Origin: Gemmatimonadota bacterium
Lineage (GTDB): Bacteria > Gemmatimonadota > Gemmatimonadetes > Gemmatimonadales > Gemmatimonadaceae
Direction of reading: 5' to 3'
DNA: 64,000 bases
NCBI GenBank assembly: GCA_016704465.1
Contig: JADJAD010000007.1
Span: 248,001-312,000 of the forward strand
Shown: in pieces, positions 27,951-36,014 of the stretch
Numbering within the stretch: the stretch's first letter is position 1
Layout of the letters: each line of letters starts with the position of its first letter
The notes under the pieces: generated by a model
Told to the model about the DNA's origin: nothing
The model's input: only the letters and a program-made list of their open reading frames with translations
The model's database searches: none
Position numbers and translations under genes: made by a program

Positions 27951-27963
27951 CGGGCACGATTCG

Positions 27964-28260
27964 ATGAGTGCCATCCTGCTCGTCGCCAGCGTGCTGGCGA
28001 CGTGGCGGGTGACGCACCTCATCACGGCGGAGGACGGGCCATGGAACGTGGTGGCCCGCCTCCGTCGGCTGGCGGGCGCCGGCTTTTTCGGCGACCTGAT
28101 GGACTGTTTCTACTGCGCGAGCCTGTGGGTGGCACTGCCGATGGCGTACTGGTTCGGCAGCGCATGGATCGAGCGCGTTGTCGCCTGGCTCGCCGTGTCG
28201 GGCGGGGCCATCCTGCTGGAGCGACTCATTCCGGATCGCGGCAAGGACACCAGCGACTAG
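27964..28260 (+). CDS. DUF1360 small membrane protein
   Basis: A 98-residue protein beginning MSAILLVASVLATWRVTHLI. The pattern TWRVTHLITAEDGPW then FFGDLMDCFYCASLWVALP is what I recall of DUF1360: an N-terminal helix, a Cys-x2-Cys-containing turn, and two further helices (about residues 45-60 and 68-85). It has no assigned biochemical role. It lies between the Trp-rich protein and the small Cys-Cys protein with 13- and 18-base gaps, so the three form one operon. It is in frame with the upstream ORF because of the apparent indel there, but its own ATG gives the expected family start. Confidence 0.8.
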   Translation: MSAILLVASVLATWRVTHLITAEDGPWNVVARLRRLAGAGFFGDLMDCFYCASLWVALPMAYWFGSAWIERVVAWLAVSGGAILLERLIPDRGKDTSD

Positions 28261-28278
28261 TCGAAACGGGAGGACACC

Positions 28279-28551
28279 ATGTGCTGTGGAAAGAACCGCG
28301 CGGCGGCGCGGGCCGAGGTCATGGGTGGTGGGCGGGTTGCAACGCCGGCCGAATACGCGGCGCACGGGGCGCCGTCGTCAACGGAGTCCAGCGTGATCAT
28401 GTTCGAGTCGGTGGCGGGCGGCGCGACCGTCGTGCGTGGGCCGGTCAGCGGGCGGGTGTACCGATTTGCCGGCGCGGGCGACCGGGTGCACGTGGATGCG
28501 CGGGATCGGCCGGGGTTGGTGGCGATGGTGGGGGTGCGGTGGGTGCGGTAG
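28279..28551 (+). CDS. Small protein starting MCCGK, unknown function
   Basis: A 90-residue soluble protein with a strong GGAGG ribosome site 6 bases before its ATG. It opens with a Cys-Cys pair (MCCGKNRAAAR), has a flexible middle, and ends with a compact beta motif: GATVVRGPVSGRVYRFAGAG, then DRVHVDARDRPGLVAM. The pattern looks conserved rather than random. The C-terminal half resembles small proteins I have seen in phage-tail-like or conserved hypothetical clusters, but I cannot name a family. It is the last gene of the Trp-rich operon. The Cys-Cys start could coordinate metal or form a disulfide (inference). Confidence 0.7.
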   Translation: MCCGKNRAAARAEVMGGGRVATPAEYAAHGAPSSTESSVIMFESVAGGATVVRGPVSGRVYRFAGAGDRVHVDARDRPGLVAMVGVRWVR

Positions 28552-28622
28552 ACATTCAGAACGCCGTGTACCGCACCCGTCACCGTCCGAACGACCCGCC
28601 GTTCGCCTGCCCCGCCCCTCCG

Positions 28623-29678
28623 CTACCGATACCGCTCCATCAACGCCTCCAGCTCATCGCGCCCCGGACACAACCGCTCGAACGGCACCTCCACCAGCGG
28701 CGTCGGCGGCGTGTTCAGCATATCGTGCATGTCACGCCCGCTCTCGTCCACAAACAGCAGCCCCGTCGCGATCTCGCCGCGCGCCTGACAGGCCCGCACG
28801 TGCGCATACGCGGAATCGCGGCTGGTCGGATCGTACTGCTCCGACGTGGACCGCATGCGCAGGCTCACGCCGTCATGCATCTGGACCACCGCCACATCTT
28901 CTTCGGTCTCGGGCATGGTGATCTCGCGACGCAGCGGGACAAAGTCCGTATGCACCACCTCGACCTCGTGCTCGCGCGTGAAGGCATAACTCTTGGTCGA
29001 GCCCTCATGGTCGTTGAACGAGACGCACGGCGAGATCACGTCCACGAGCCCGAAGCCCTTGTGCTTGAGCCCGGCCTTGAGGATGGGGACGAGCTGCTTC
29101 TTGTCGCCGGAGAACGAGCGCGCCACGAAGGTCGCGCCTAACGTGAGCGCCAGCAGCACGGGATCGATGGGGGACTGTTCGTTGGCCTCCCCCTTCTTGG
29201 ACTTCGAGCCGACGTCGGCCGATGCCGAGAACTGCCCCTTGGTCAGCCCGTAGACGCCGTTGTTTTCCAGCACGTACAGCATGTTCACGTTGCGCCGGAT
29301 GGCGTGCGAGAGCTGCCCGAGGCCGATGGACAGCGAGTCGCCGTCGCCTGATATGCCGATGTAGGTCAGCGTCCTGTTTGCCGCCGCCGCCCCCGACGTG
29401 ACCGACGGCATGCGTCCGTGCACGGAATTGAAGCCGTGCGACTGCTTCATGAAGTACGCGGTGGTCTTGGACGAGCAGCCGATCCCGCTCATCTTGCCCA
29501 CGCGATGCGGCTCCAGGTCCAGCTCCCACGCGGCCTGGATCAGCGCCGCAGTCACCGAGTCGTGCCCGCACCCGGCACACAGCGTCGACATGCCCCCCTC
29601 ATAGTCGCGGATCGTCAGCCCGAGGGCGTTGGTGCGCGACTGCTTGTGCCGCACAAGCGGCTTCGCGATGGATGTCAT
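28623..29678 (-). CDS. korB: 2-oxoacid:ferredoxin oxidoreductase, beta subunit
   Basis: A 351-residue thiamine-diphosphate subunit. TLCAGCGHD carries the first cysteines of a 4Fe-4S site, and GIGCSSK another. The TPP/Mg motif is GDGDSLSIG followed about 26 residues later by ENNGVYGLTKGQ. With the alpha/gamma subunit encoded immediately upstream (ATGA overlap) it would oxidatively decarboxylate 2-oxoglutarate or another 2-oxoacid to the CoA thioester while reducing ferredoxin. The length and motifs fit the two-subunit KorAB type; 2-oxoglutarate versus pyruvate cannot be decided from sequence alone. It is the last gene of a three-gene operon. Confidence 0.92.
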   Translation of the reverse strand: MTSIAKPLVRHKQSRTNALGLTIRDYEGGMSTLCAGCGHDSVTAALIQAAWELDLEPHRVGKMSGIGCSSKTTAYFMKQSHGFNSVHGRMPSVTSGAAAANRTLTYIGISGDGDSLSIGLGQLSHAIRRNVNMLYVLENNGVYGLTKGQFSASADVGSKSKKGEANEQSPIDPVLLALTLGATFVARSFSGDKKQLVPILKAGLKHKGFGLVDVISPCVSFNDHEGSTKSYAFTREHEVEVVHTDFVPLRREITMPETEEDVAVVQMHDGVSLRMRSTSEQYDPTSRDSAYAHVRACQARGEIATGLLFVDESGRDMHDMLNTPPTPLVEVPFERLCPGRDELEALMERYR

Positions 29679-31474
29679 GCGGGGACTCCGGCGAGATGGG
29701 TCGAGACGGCATCCACCACGACCTTCGCGGTCAGCGGCATGCCACCGTAGTCGAGAACCGGGATCATGTCGTCGCGCCTCACACCCAGCTCGATGGTCAG
29801 GAGCGACCGTAGCTGGGCATCGCGATTCTGCTCGATCACGAAGGTGTGCTCGTGCCGCCCAAGAAAGTCGCGCACCTCGGGGCCGAACGGGAAGGCCCGG
29901 ATGCGCATGACGTCGGCGACAATGCCCGACTCGGCGAGCCGGTCGGCGGCCTCGCGCACCGCGGCATCGCAACCGCCGATGGTCACCAGGGCAACGTCGG
30001 CCCCCTCCCGCCGATGGAAGACCGGCGCCGGCATCGCAGTGGCGGCATGCTCGAACTTGCGGCGCAACCGGTCCACGAGCTCCTGATAGGCGTCCGAGTC
30101 CTCGGTGTACGCGGCATGCTTGTCGTGGCCCGATCCGCGCACGAAGTACGCCCCCTTGCCGCCAACGCCGGGCAGCGTGCGCGCCGCGATCCCGTCGCCA
30201 TCCACGTCGAGATACCGCGAGAAGCGCTGCACCTTCTCGAGCGCCTCGGCATCGAGCACCTTGCCGCGATCCGGCTGGTAGCCGTCATCCCATGTGAAGC
30301 GATCGACCATCCAGTCGTTCATCCCGATATCCAGGTCCGAGGCCACGAAGACCGGCGTCTGGAACCGCTCGGCCAGGTCGAACGAGGCCACCGCCAGCTC
30401 GAAGCACTCGCCCGGGTTGGCCGGAAAGAGGATGAGGTGCTTGGTGTCACCGTGCGACGCGTACGCCAGCGACAGCAGGTCGGCCTGCTGCGTGCGCGTC
30501 GGCATCCCGGTGGCCGGCCCGCAGCGCTGCACATCGAAGAAGACGGCCGGAACGTCGGTGTAGTACGCCAGCCCGATGAACTCCTGCATGAGCGAGATCC
30601 CCGGCCCCGACGTATTGGTGAACGCCCTCGCCCCAGCCCACCCCGCGCCGATCACGATGCCGGCCGCTGACATTTCGTCCTCGGCCTGCAGGATCGCGTA
30701 GTTATTGAAGCCGGTCTCCGGGTCCACGCGGTACTTCTCGCAGAAGCTGCCGAACGCCTCCATCAGGGCGGTGGCCGGCGTGATCGGGTACCACGCACCG
30801 ACCGTCGCACCGGCATAGAGCGCCCCGAGCGCGCAGGCGGTGTTGCCGTCGATCACCACCGAGCCGCGCGTGGCGTCCATCTTCTCCAGGTGGAACGGCA
30901 GCGGGCACTGGATGTGCGCCTTGGCGTAGTCGTAGCCCAGCCGGATCGCCGTATGGTTCGCGTCGAGCAGCCGCTTCTTGTGCCCGTACTTCTCGTTCAG
31001 CAGCGCTTCGACGATCGGCATGTCGATCTCGAGCAGCGCGGCGAGCGCTCCGGCATAAGCGATGTTGCGCAGCAGCGTGCGATCGCGGTCGCGCTCGAAC
31101 GCCTCGACGCACATCCGGCCGAACGGGATCCCGAGGATGGTGATCCCTTCCTTCACCAGCGTGGGATCGAGCGGCCAGGTGGAGTCGTACAGCAGGTAGC
31201 CGCCCGGGCGCACGGTGGCGACGTCCTTGGCATACGTCGCCGGGTTGAGCGCGACGACGAGGTCCACCTCGGCGGGGCGCGCGGTGTAGCCGTCCTTGCT
31301 CACGCGGATCTCATACCACGTCGGGAGCCCCTGGATGTTCGACGGGAAGACGTTCTTGCCCGTGACCGGAATGCCCATCCGGAAGATGGCCTGCATGATG
31401 AGGCCGTTGGCGCTGGCCGAGCCGGTGCCGTTGGCCGTGGCGATCTTGAAGGCGAAGTCGTTCACGCCACTCAT
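29675..31474 (-). CDS. korA: 2-oxoacid:ferredoxin oxidoreductase, fused gamma-alpha subunit
   Basis: A 599-residue protein. Residues about 1-190 form the gamma domain (FKIATANGTGSASANGLI, GLPTWYEIRVSKDG). Residues about 200-599 form the alpha domain (GNTACALGALYAGA, YPITPATALMEAF, the YPITP motif that contacts TPP, and SGPGISLMQEFIGLA). The fusion is typical of KorA in aerobic bacteria. The stop overlaps the beta-subunit start and the ATG overlaps the stop of the flavoprotein gene upstream, so the three gene products are coupled. In the TCA cycle this enzyme can replace the 2-oxoglutarate dehydrogenase complex. Confidence 0.93.
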   Translation of the reverse strand: MSGVNDFAFKIATANGTGSASANGLIMQAIFRMGIPVTGKNVFPSNIQGLPTWYEIRVSKDGYTARPAEVDLVVALNPATYAKDVATVRPGGYLLYDSTWPLDPTLVKEGITILGIPFGRMCVEAFERDRDRTLLRNIAYAGALAALLEIDMPIVEALLNEKYGHKKRLLDANHTAIRLGYDYAKAHIQCPLPFHLEKMDATRGSVVIDGNTACALGALYAGATVGAWYPITPATALMEAFGSFCEKYRVDPETGFNNYAILQAEDEMSAAGIVIGAGWAGARAFTNTSGPGISLMQEFIGLAYYTDVPAVFFDVQRCGPATGMPTRTQQADLLSLAYASHGDTKHLILFPANPGECFELAVASFDLAERFQTPVFVASDLDIGMNDWMVDRFTWDDGYQPDRGKVLDAEALEKVQRFSRYLDVDGDGIAARTLPGVGGKGAYFVRGSGHDKHAAYTEDSDAYQELVDRLRRKFEHAATAMPAPVFHRREGADVALVTIGGCDAAVREAADRLAESGIVADVMRIRAFPFGPEVRDFLGRHEHTFVIEQNRDAQLRSLLTIELGVRRDDMIPVLDYGGMPLTAKVVVDAVSTHLAGVPA

Positions 31475-33252
31475 CGACTCACCTGGCCGGCATACGGCAG
31501 CTTGAGGTCAAAGGTCCGCATGTCCCACGCGGCCGTCGGGCAACGCTCGGCACAAAGCCCACAATGCAAACAGACGTCCTCGTCCTTGACCATGACCCGT
31601 TTCGTCTGGGGGAGCGCGTCGGAGACGTAGATCTCCTGCGACAGGTTGTCGGCCGGCGCCATGAGCCGCTGGCGCAGCTCGTCGATCGGCGAGTGATTGG
31701 TCGTGATGGTGAGGCAGTTGGTCGGGCAGACGTCCACGCAGGCGTCGCACTCGATGCACAGCGGCGCCGTGAAGTGCGTCTGGATGTCGCAGTTGAGGCA
31801 GCGCTGCACCTCGGTGGCCGCCTGCGCCGGGGTGTAGCCGAGTTCGACCTCGATCCCGATGTTCTCGAAGCGCTTGGTGAGCGCCTCGTGCTGCATCTTG
31901 GCGCGCAATGCCGACTCGTAGTCGTTGCGGTAGGCCCAGCTGTGCATGCCGACCTTGGCGCTCACCAGCGTCATTCCCACCGGCGGGCGCTCGTCGATCG
32001 GCGTCCCCTGGCAGTGCGCGTGGATGGAGATCGCCGCCTGGTGCCCATGGGCCACGGCCCAGATGATGTTCTCGGGCCCCCACGCTGCGTCACCGCCGAA
32101 GAAGACGCCGGCACGCGAGCTTTGGTGCGTGACCTTGTCGACCACGGGCATGTCCCAGTCGCCGAACTCGATGCCGATGTCGCGCTCGATCCACGGAAAG
32201 GCGTTGTCCTGCCCGATGGCCAGGATCACCGCGTCGCATGGAATGATCACCGTCTCGATCACGGTGCTGCGCTGCTTCCCCTTCGCGTCCACCGACCACT
32301 CCAGCCGGTCGAACTCCATCCCGACCAGCACGCCGTCCTCCACCACGATCCGGCGCGGCGAGTGGTTCTCGATGATGTCAATCAGCTCTTCCTCAGCGTC
32401 CTCCAGTTCCCACGGCGACGCCTTGAAGTGCTGGCGACCGCGGCGGGCGACAACGGTCACGTCGGTCGCACCCAATCGCTTGGCCGATCGGCAGCAGTCC
32501 ATGGCGGTGTTGCCCACGCCGATGATCAGGACGCGCGGTTCGATCTTCTCCACGTGCCCGAAGTGCACGTTGGCCAGCCACTCGATCCCGATGTGGACCT
32601 GCGCCGGTGCATCCCAGCGCCCGGGGATGTCGAGTTCCTTCCCCTTCGGCGCCCCGCTTCCCACGAAGACGGCGTCATACTCCTCGTCGAGCAGCGCCTT
32701 CATGCTGTCGACCGAGGTGCCGTACTTCATGGTGGCCCCCATGTCGATGATGTAGCCGCATTCCTCGTCGAGCACGGGGGCCGGAAGGCGGAAGGCGGGG
32801 ATGTTGACCCGCATCAGTCCGCCGGGCTGTGCGTTCTTTTCATATATGGTGACATCGTAGCCGAGCGGGAGCAGGTCGTTCGCCACCGTGAGCGAGGCAG
32901 GGCCGGCGCCGACGAGGGCGATCCGCTTGCCGTTCTTCTGCGCCGGCGCCTTGGGGAGGCGGTCGGTGATGTCGCCTCGCAGGTCGGCGGCCACACGCTT
33001 GAGGCGGCAGATGGCGACCGGCTTTTCCTCCACCCGTGCCCGGCGGCAGGCCGGCTCGCAGGGGCGGTCGCAGGTGCGCCCGAGGATACCCGGAAAGACG
33101 TTCGACTCGCGGTTCAGCAGGTACGAGTCGTCGTATCGCCCTTGGGCGATCAGGCGCAGGTAGCCCGGGACGTTCGTGTGGGCCGGACAGGCCCACTGGC
33201 AGTCGACGACCTTATGGTAGTAGCGAGGATCAGAGACATCAGTCGCAGCCAT
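31471..33252 (-). CDS. FAD/iron-sulfur oxidoreductase, GltD-like with C-terminal 2x[4Fe-4S] domain
   Basis: A 593-residue protein. The N-terminal Cys-rich helical domain has CQWACPAHTNVPGY and CDRPCEPACRR. A two-dinucleotide-binding-fold flavoprotein follows (ALVGAGPASLTVA, then LIIGVGNTAMDCCRSAKR). The C-terminus is ferredoxin-like, with CIECDACVDVCPTNC and CLHCGLCAERCPTAAW. The layout is that of glutamate-synthase small-subunit-like proteins that move electrons between NAD(P)H and ferredoxin. Being first in the operon with KorAB and overlapping it by ATGA, it probably recycles the ferredoxin reduced by KorAB. I chose ATG 33252 because upstream codons are not protein-like. Confidence 0.9.
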   Translation of the reverse strand: MAATDVSDPRYYHKVVDCQWACPAHTNVPGYLRLIAQGRYDDSYLLNRESNVFPGILGRTCDRPCEPACRRARVEEKPVAICRLKRVAADLRGDITDRLPKAPAQKNGKRIALVGAGPASLTVANDLLPLGYDVTIYEKNAQPGGLMRVNIPAFRLPAPVLDEECGYIIDMGATMKYGTSVDSMKALLDEEYDAVFVGSGAPKGKELDIPGRWDAPAQVHIGIEWLANVHFGHVEKIEPRVLIIGVGNTAMDCCRSAKRLGATDVTVVARRGRQHFKASPWELEDAEEELIDIIENHSPRRIVVEDGVLVGMEFDRLEWSVDAKGKQRSTVIETVIIPCDAVILAIGQDNAFPWIERDIGIEFGDWDMPVVDKVTHQSSRAGVFFGGDAAWGPENIIWAVAHGHQAAISIHAHCQGTPIDERPPVGMTLVSAKVGMHSWAYRNDYESALRAKMQHEALTKRFENIGIEVELGYTPAQAATEVQRCLNCDIQTHFTAPLCIECDACVDVCPTNCLTITTNHSPIDELRQRLMAPADNLSQEIYVSDALPQTKRVMVKDEDVCLHCGLCAERCPTAAWDMRTFDLKLPYAGQVSR

Positions 33253-33599
33253 GTACAGGATCCCTCGAATGGGTAGCGCTGGAGGCCATCGCGTAGCATC
33301 CGCCGACGGCTTCTGGCCGACGCAGGGCGCCGGCGCGCCGGCGACTGCTTCGGAGATGACTAGTAGTCTGTCGGCGCGGATGGCACGGTGGCAAGGATCG
33401 AATGTAACCCAAGCGGGTCCCGACGCGACGCGGCGAAAGTGTCGCCGCGCCCACCAGCCTTGCATCGACCTCGCACGCCTACTGTTCACGAGCGGCTTGA
33501 CACGCATTATCATCGGCGTCGACGCCGGAACGTGCGCCGCGTTCGCGCCCATGCAACTGACGGAGCGCGGTCCGGTCGTGACTCGCCATCCCGCACGCC
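33253..33599. other. Divergent promoter region, no gene
   Basis: Some 350 bases between the leftward KorAB operon and the rightward GMC gene. A TTGACA lies at 33497-33502, but no acceptable -10 follows at normal spacing. Nothing else is recognised. Confidence 0.45.
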
Positions 33600-35243
33600 G
33601 TGACCGCACCAACCAGCGATCCCGACTTCGACTACGACTGGATCATCGTCGGCTCCGGCTTTGGCGGGAGCGTGGCAGCGCTGCGCCTGAGCGAGAAGGG
33701 CTATCGCGTCGCGGTCATCGAGTGCGGGCATCGCTACGCCGACGACGAGTACGCCCGATCGGCGTGGGACCTGCGCCGCTTCGTCTGGGCCCCGAAGCTG
33801 GGACTGCGGGGCATCATGCGCCTGACCACGTTCCGCGACATCTTCATCGTGTCCGGCTCGGCAGTGGGAGGAGGAAGCGCGGTGTACGCCAACACCCTGT
33901 ATCGCGCCCGCCCCGCCTTCTTCTCGCATCCGCAGTGGGCCGGGCTCCGCGACTGGGAATCCACCCTCGAGCCGCACTACGCCACCGCCGAACACATGCT
34001 CGGGGTGCAGGTCGTCCCGTTCGGCAGCGACGGGCAGGAACTGCTGCGCGAAATGGGGGCGCACTTCGGGGTCGCCGACAGCTTCTCCCGCACGCCGGTC
34101 GGGGTCTTCTTCGGGACGCCGGGCGAGACGGTCCCCGATCCGTACTTCGGCGGTGAGGGGCCGACGCGGACCGGATGCCTGCGCTGCGGCGCCTGCATGG
34201 TCGGCTGCCGCCACGGCGCCAAGAACACGCTGCTCAAGAACTACCTCTGGTTCGCCGAGCGGCGGGGCACAGAGGTCTTCGCCGACCGGATGGTGACCGA
34301 CATCCGCCCCATCGGCGACGGCGATGGCACGGACGGCTACCGCATCACGACGCAGGCGCCGGGGGCGTGGTTCACCGGGTCGCGGCGCACATTCACCGCC
34401 CGCGGCGTGGTCGTCGCCGCCGGAGCGTTAGGCACCAACCGGCTGCTGCTCAGCTGCAAGGCACGTGGTTCGCTCCCACGCCTGAGCCCGCGCCTGGGCG
34501 AGCTGGTGCGGACCAACAGCGAGTCCATCCTGGCCGTCTCGCTCCCCGACGACCGGCTGGAGCCGTGGCGCGACGTGGCGATCAGCGCCAGCATCCACCC
34601 GCGTCCGGACACGCACATCGAGTTCTGCACCTACGGGGAGAGCGGCGACGCCATGTCGCTGCTGCTCGCCCCGCTCACCGGGCAGGGAACGCGCGGCACG
34701 CGACCACTCCTGTTGCTCGCCAGCATCCTGCGCCACCCGCTGCGCTTCCTGCGCGGGCGGTGGCCGTTCGGTTGGAGCCGTCGCTCGCTCGTCGTACTCG
34801 TCATGCAGACCAGCGACAACGCGATCGCCTTTCGCATCCGGCGGCGGTTGTTCGGTGGGTTCGGGCTGCGCACCGAGCAGGATCGAGACAAGCCGAACCC
34901 GACCTTCATCGATGTCGCCAACGCCGCGGCCGAGTGGCTTGCCGAGCGCACGGGCGGCATTCCGCAGAGCAGCCTCTTCGAGGCGGCCGCGAACATCCCC
35001 AGCACGGCCCACATCCTCGGCGGCGCGCCGATCGGCGGCGACGCGACGAGCGGCGCGGTGGATGGGGAGCTGCGCGCCTTCGGGTACCGGAACCTCATCG
35101 TCTGCGACGGCTCGGCGATGCCGGCCAATCCGGGAGTGAATCCGTCGTTGACGATCGCGGCGCTGGCGGAGCATGCGATGGCGCAGGTCGCGGCGGCGAC
35201 AGGATCGCGCCAAGCGGAGCGCCCGGATCGGACGACGAGATAG
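33600..35243 (+). CDS. GMC-family FAD oxidoreductase, cholesterol-oxidase-like
   Basis: A 547-residue flavoenzyme starting with GTG (bases 33600-33602). The dinucleotide-binding motif IIVGSGFGGSVAALRLSEKG is at about residues 15-34. A cysteine cluster (CLRCGACMVGC) at about residue 196 is typical of the cholesterol-oxidase/isomerase-like GMC subgroup. The C-terminal active-site region is HILGGAPIGG then VCDGSAMPANPGVNPSLTIAALAE. There is no signal peptide, so it is cytosolic or exported with a partner. It is about 105 bases before the Tat-signalled small subunit gene, same strand. The substrate (sterol, alcohol or sugar) is unknown. Confidence 0.88.
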   Translation: MTAPTSDPDFDYDWIIVGSGFGGSVAALRLSEKGYRVAVIECGHRYADDEYARSAWDLRRFVWAPKLGLRGIMRLTTFRDIFIVSGSAVGGGSAVYANTLYRARPAFFSHPQWAGLRDWESTLEPHYATAEHMLGVQVVPFGSDGQELLREMGAHFGVADSFSRTPVGVFFGTPGETVPDPYFGGEGPTRTGCLRCGACMVGCRHGAKNTLLKNYLWFAERRGTEVFADRMVTDIRPIGDGDGTDGYRITTQAPGAWFTGSRRTFTARGVVVAAGALGTNRLLLSCKARGSLPRLSPRLGELVRTNSESILAVSLPDDRLEPWRDVAISASIHPRPDTHIEFCTYGESGDAMSLLLAPLTGQGTRGTRPLLLLASILRHPLRFLRGRWPFGWSRRSLVVLVMQTSDNAIAFRIRRRLFGGFGLRTEQDRDKPNPTFIDVANAAAEWLAERTGGIPQSSLFEAAANIPSTAHILGGAPIGGDATSGAVDGELRAFGYRNLIVCDGSAMPANPGVNPSLTIAALAEHAMAQVAAATGSRQAERPDRTTR

Positions 35244-35348
35244 CACGTCGCGCTGACTACTCGACGCACTTGTGTCCGGGCGCGATAATGCGCCTGTCCC
35301 CGGCCCGTGTCGCCCTGCGCGTCCCAACTTCATCAGGCATCTCAACTC

Positions 35349-36014
35349 GTGACTGACGACCCCACCCGCCCAGCGCCGACCCCCACCACCACGAGCGCCT
35401 CGCGCCGAGGCTTCCTCAAGCTCGCCGGCGCAGTGGCTGCCACCGCCGCCGCCAGCACCGTCGGCTGCGCGCCCGGCACCGAGACCGAGTCGCGCACGGC
35501 CGCCGCCAGCGGCAAGCGCGCAACCGGCTTCGACCGCCCGCTCCTCAACGCCCTCGGCGAGGTCATGCTTCCGGCTTCGCTCGGCGCCGCCAGCCGAACG
35601 GCCGCCGTCGACGCCTTCGTCGCCTGGGTCGATGGCTACGATCCCGTCGCCGAAGAGCAGCACGGGTATGGCTACGCCGAGATCCGCTACCTGCCGGCCG
35701 ACCCCGCCCCGGGGTGGCGCGCGCAGCTTGATGGGCTCGACGCGCTCGCCCGCAGGATGCGCCAGCGCCCATTTGTCGAGCTCGACGCCGCCGCGCGGCA
35801 GGACGTGGTCACCACGGCGCTCGCTCCGGTCCGCGACGTGAACCTGCCCGACCCGTTAGGCGCCTCACACATCGCCGTCGCCCTGGTGGCACACTGGGCC
35901 GGGTCACCGGCGGCCAGCGACCTTGCCATGGGAGTGTCCGTCGGCACCGGCACCTGCCGCCCCCTCGACGGCGCGACCGCAAAGCCGCTTCCCATCGTTG
36001 GAGTTCAGGCATGA
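35349..36014 (+). CDS. Tat-exported gluconate 2-dehydrogenase subunit 3-like protein
   Basis: A 221-residue protein starting with GTG. Residues 18-45 carry a twin-arginine signal (SRRGFLKLAGAVAATAAAST) ending near a Cys. The mature helical domain (LLNALGEVMLPA ... DAFVAWVDGY) matches small subunits that accompany GMC dehydrogenases and help export them folded. Its stop overlaps the start of the next GMC gene (ATGA), so the pair should form a periplasmic complex transported by the Tat system on the small subunit's signal. Confidence 0.85.
   Translation: MTDDPTRPAPTPTTTSASRRGFLKLAGAVAATAAASTVGCAPGTETESRTAAASGKRATGFDRPLLNALGEVMLPASLGAASRTAAVDAFVAWVDGYDPVAEEQHGYGYAEIRYLPADPAPGWRAQLDGLDALARRMRQRPFVELDAAARQDVVTTALAPVRDVNLPDPLGASHIAVALVAHWAGSPAASDLAMGVSVGTGTCRPLDGATAKPLPIVGVQA

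Noticed and set aside
31564..33276. 570-codon plus-strand frame opposite the flavin oxidoreductase
   Set aside because: Antisense shadow of a gene with intact FAD and iron-sulfur motifs.
33497..33513. TTGACA followed by TATCAT as a promoter before the GMC gene
   Set aside because: Spacing is only 5 bases, far from the 16-18 required.
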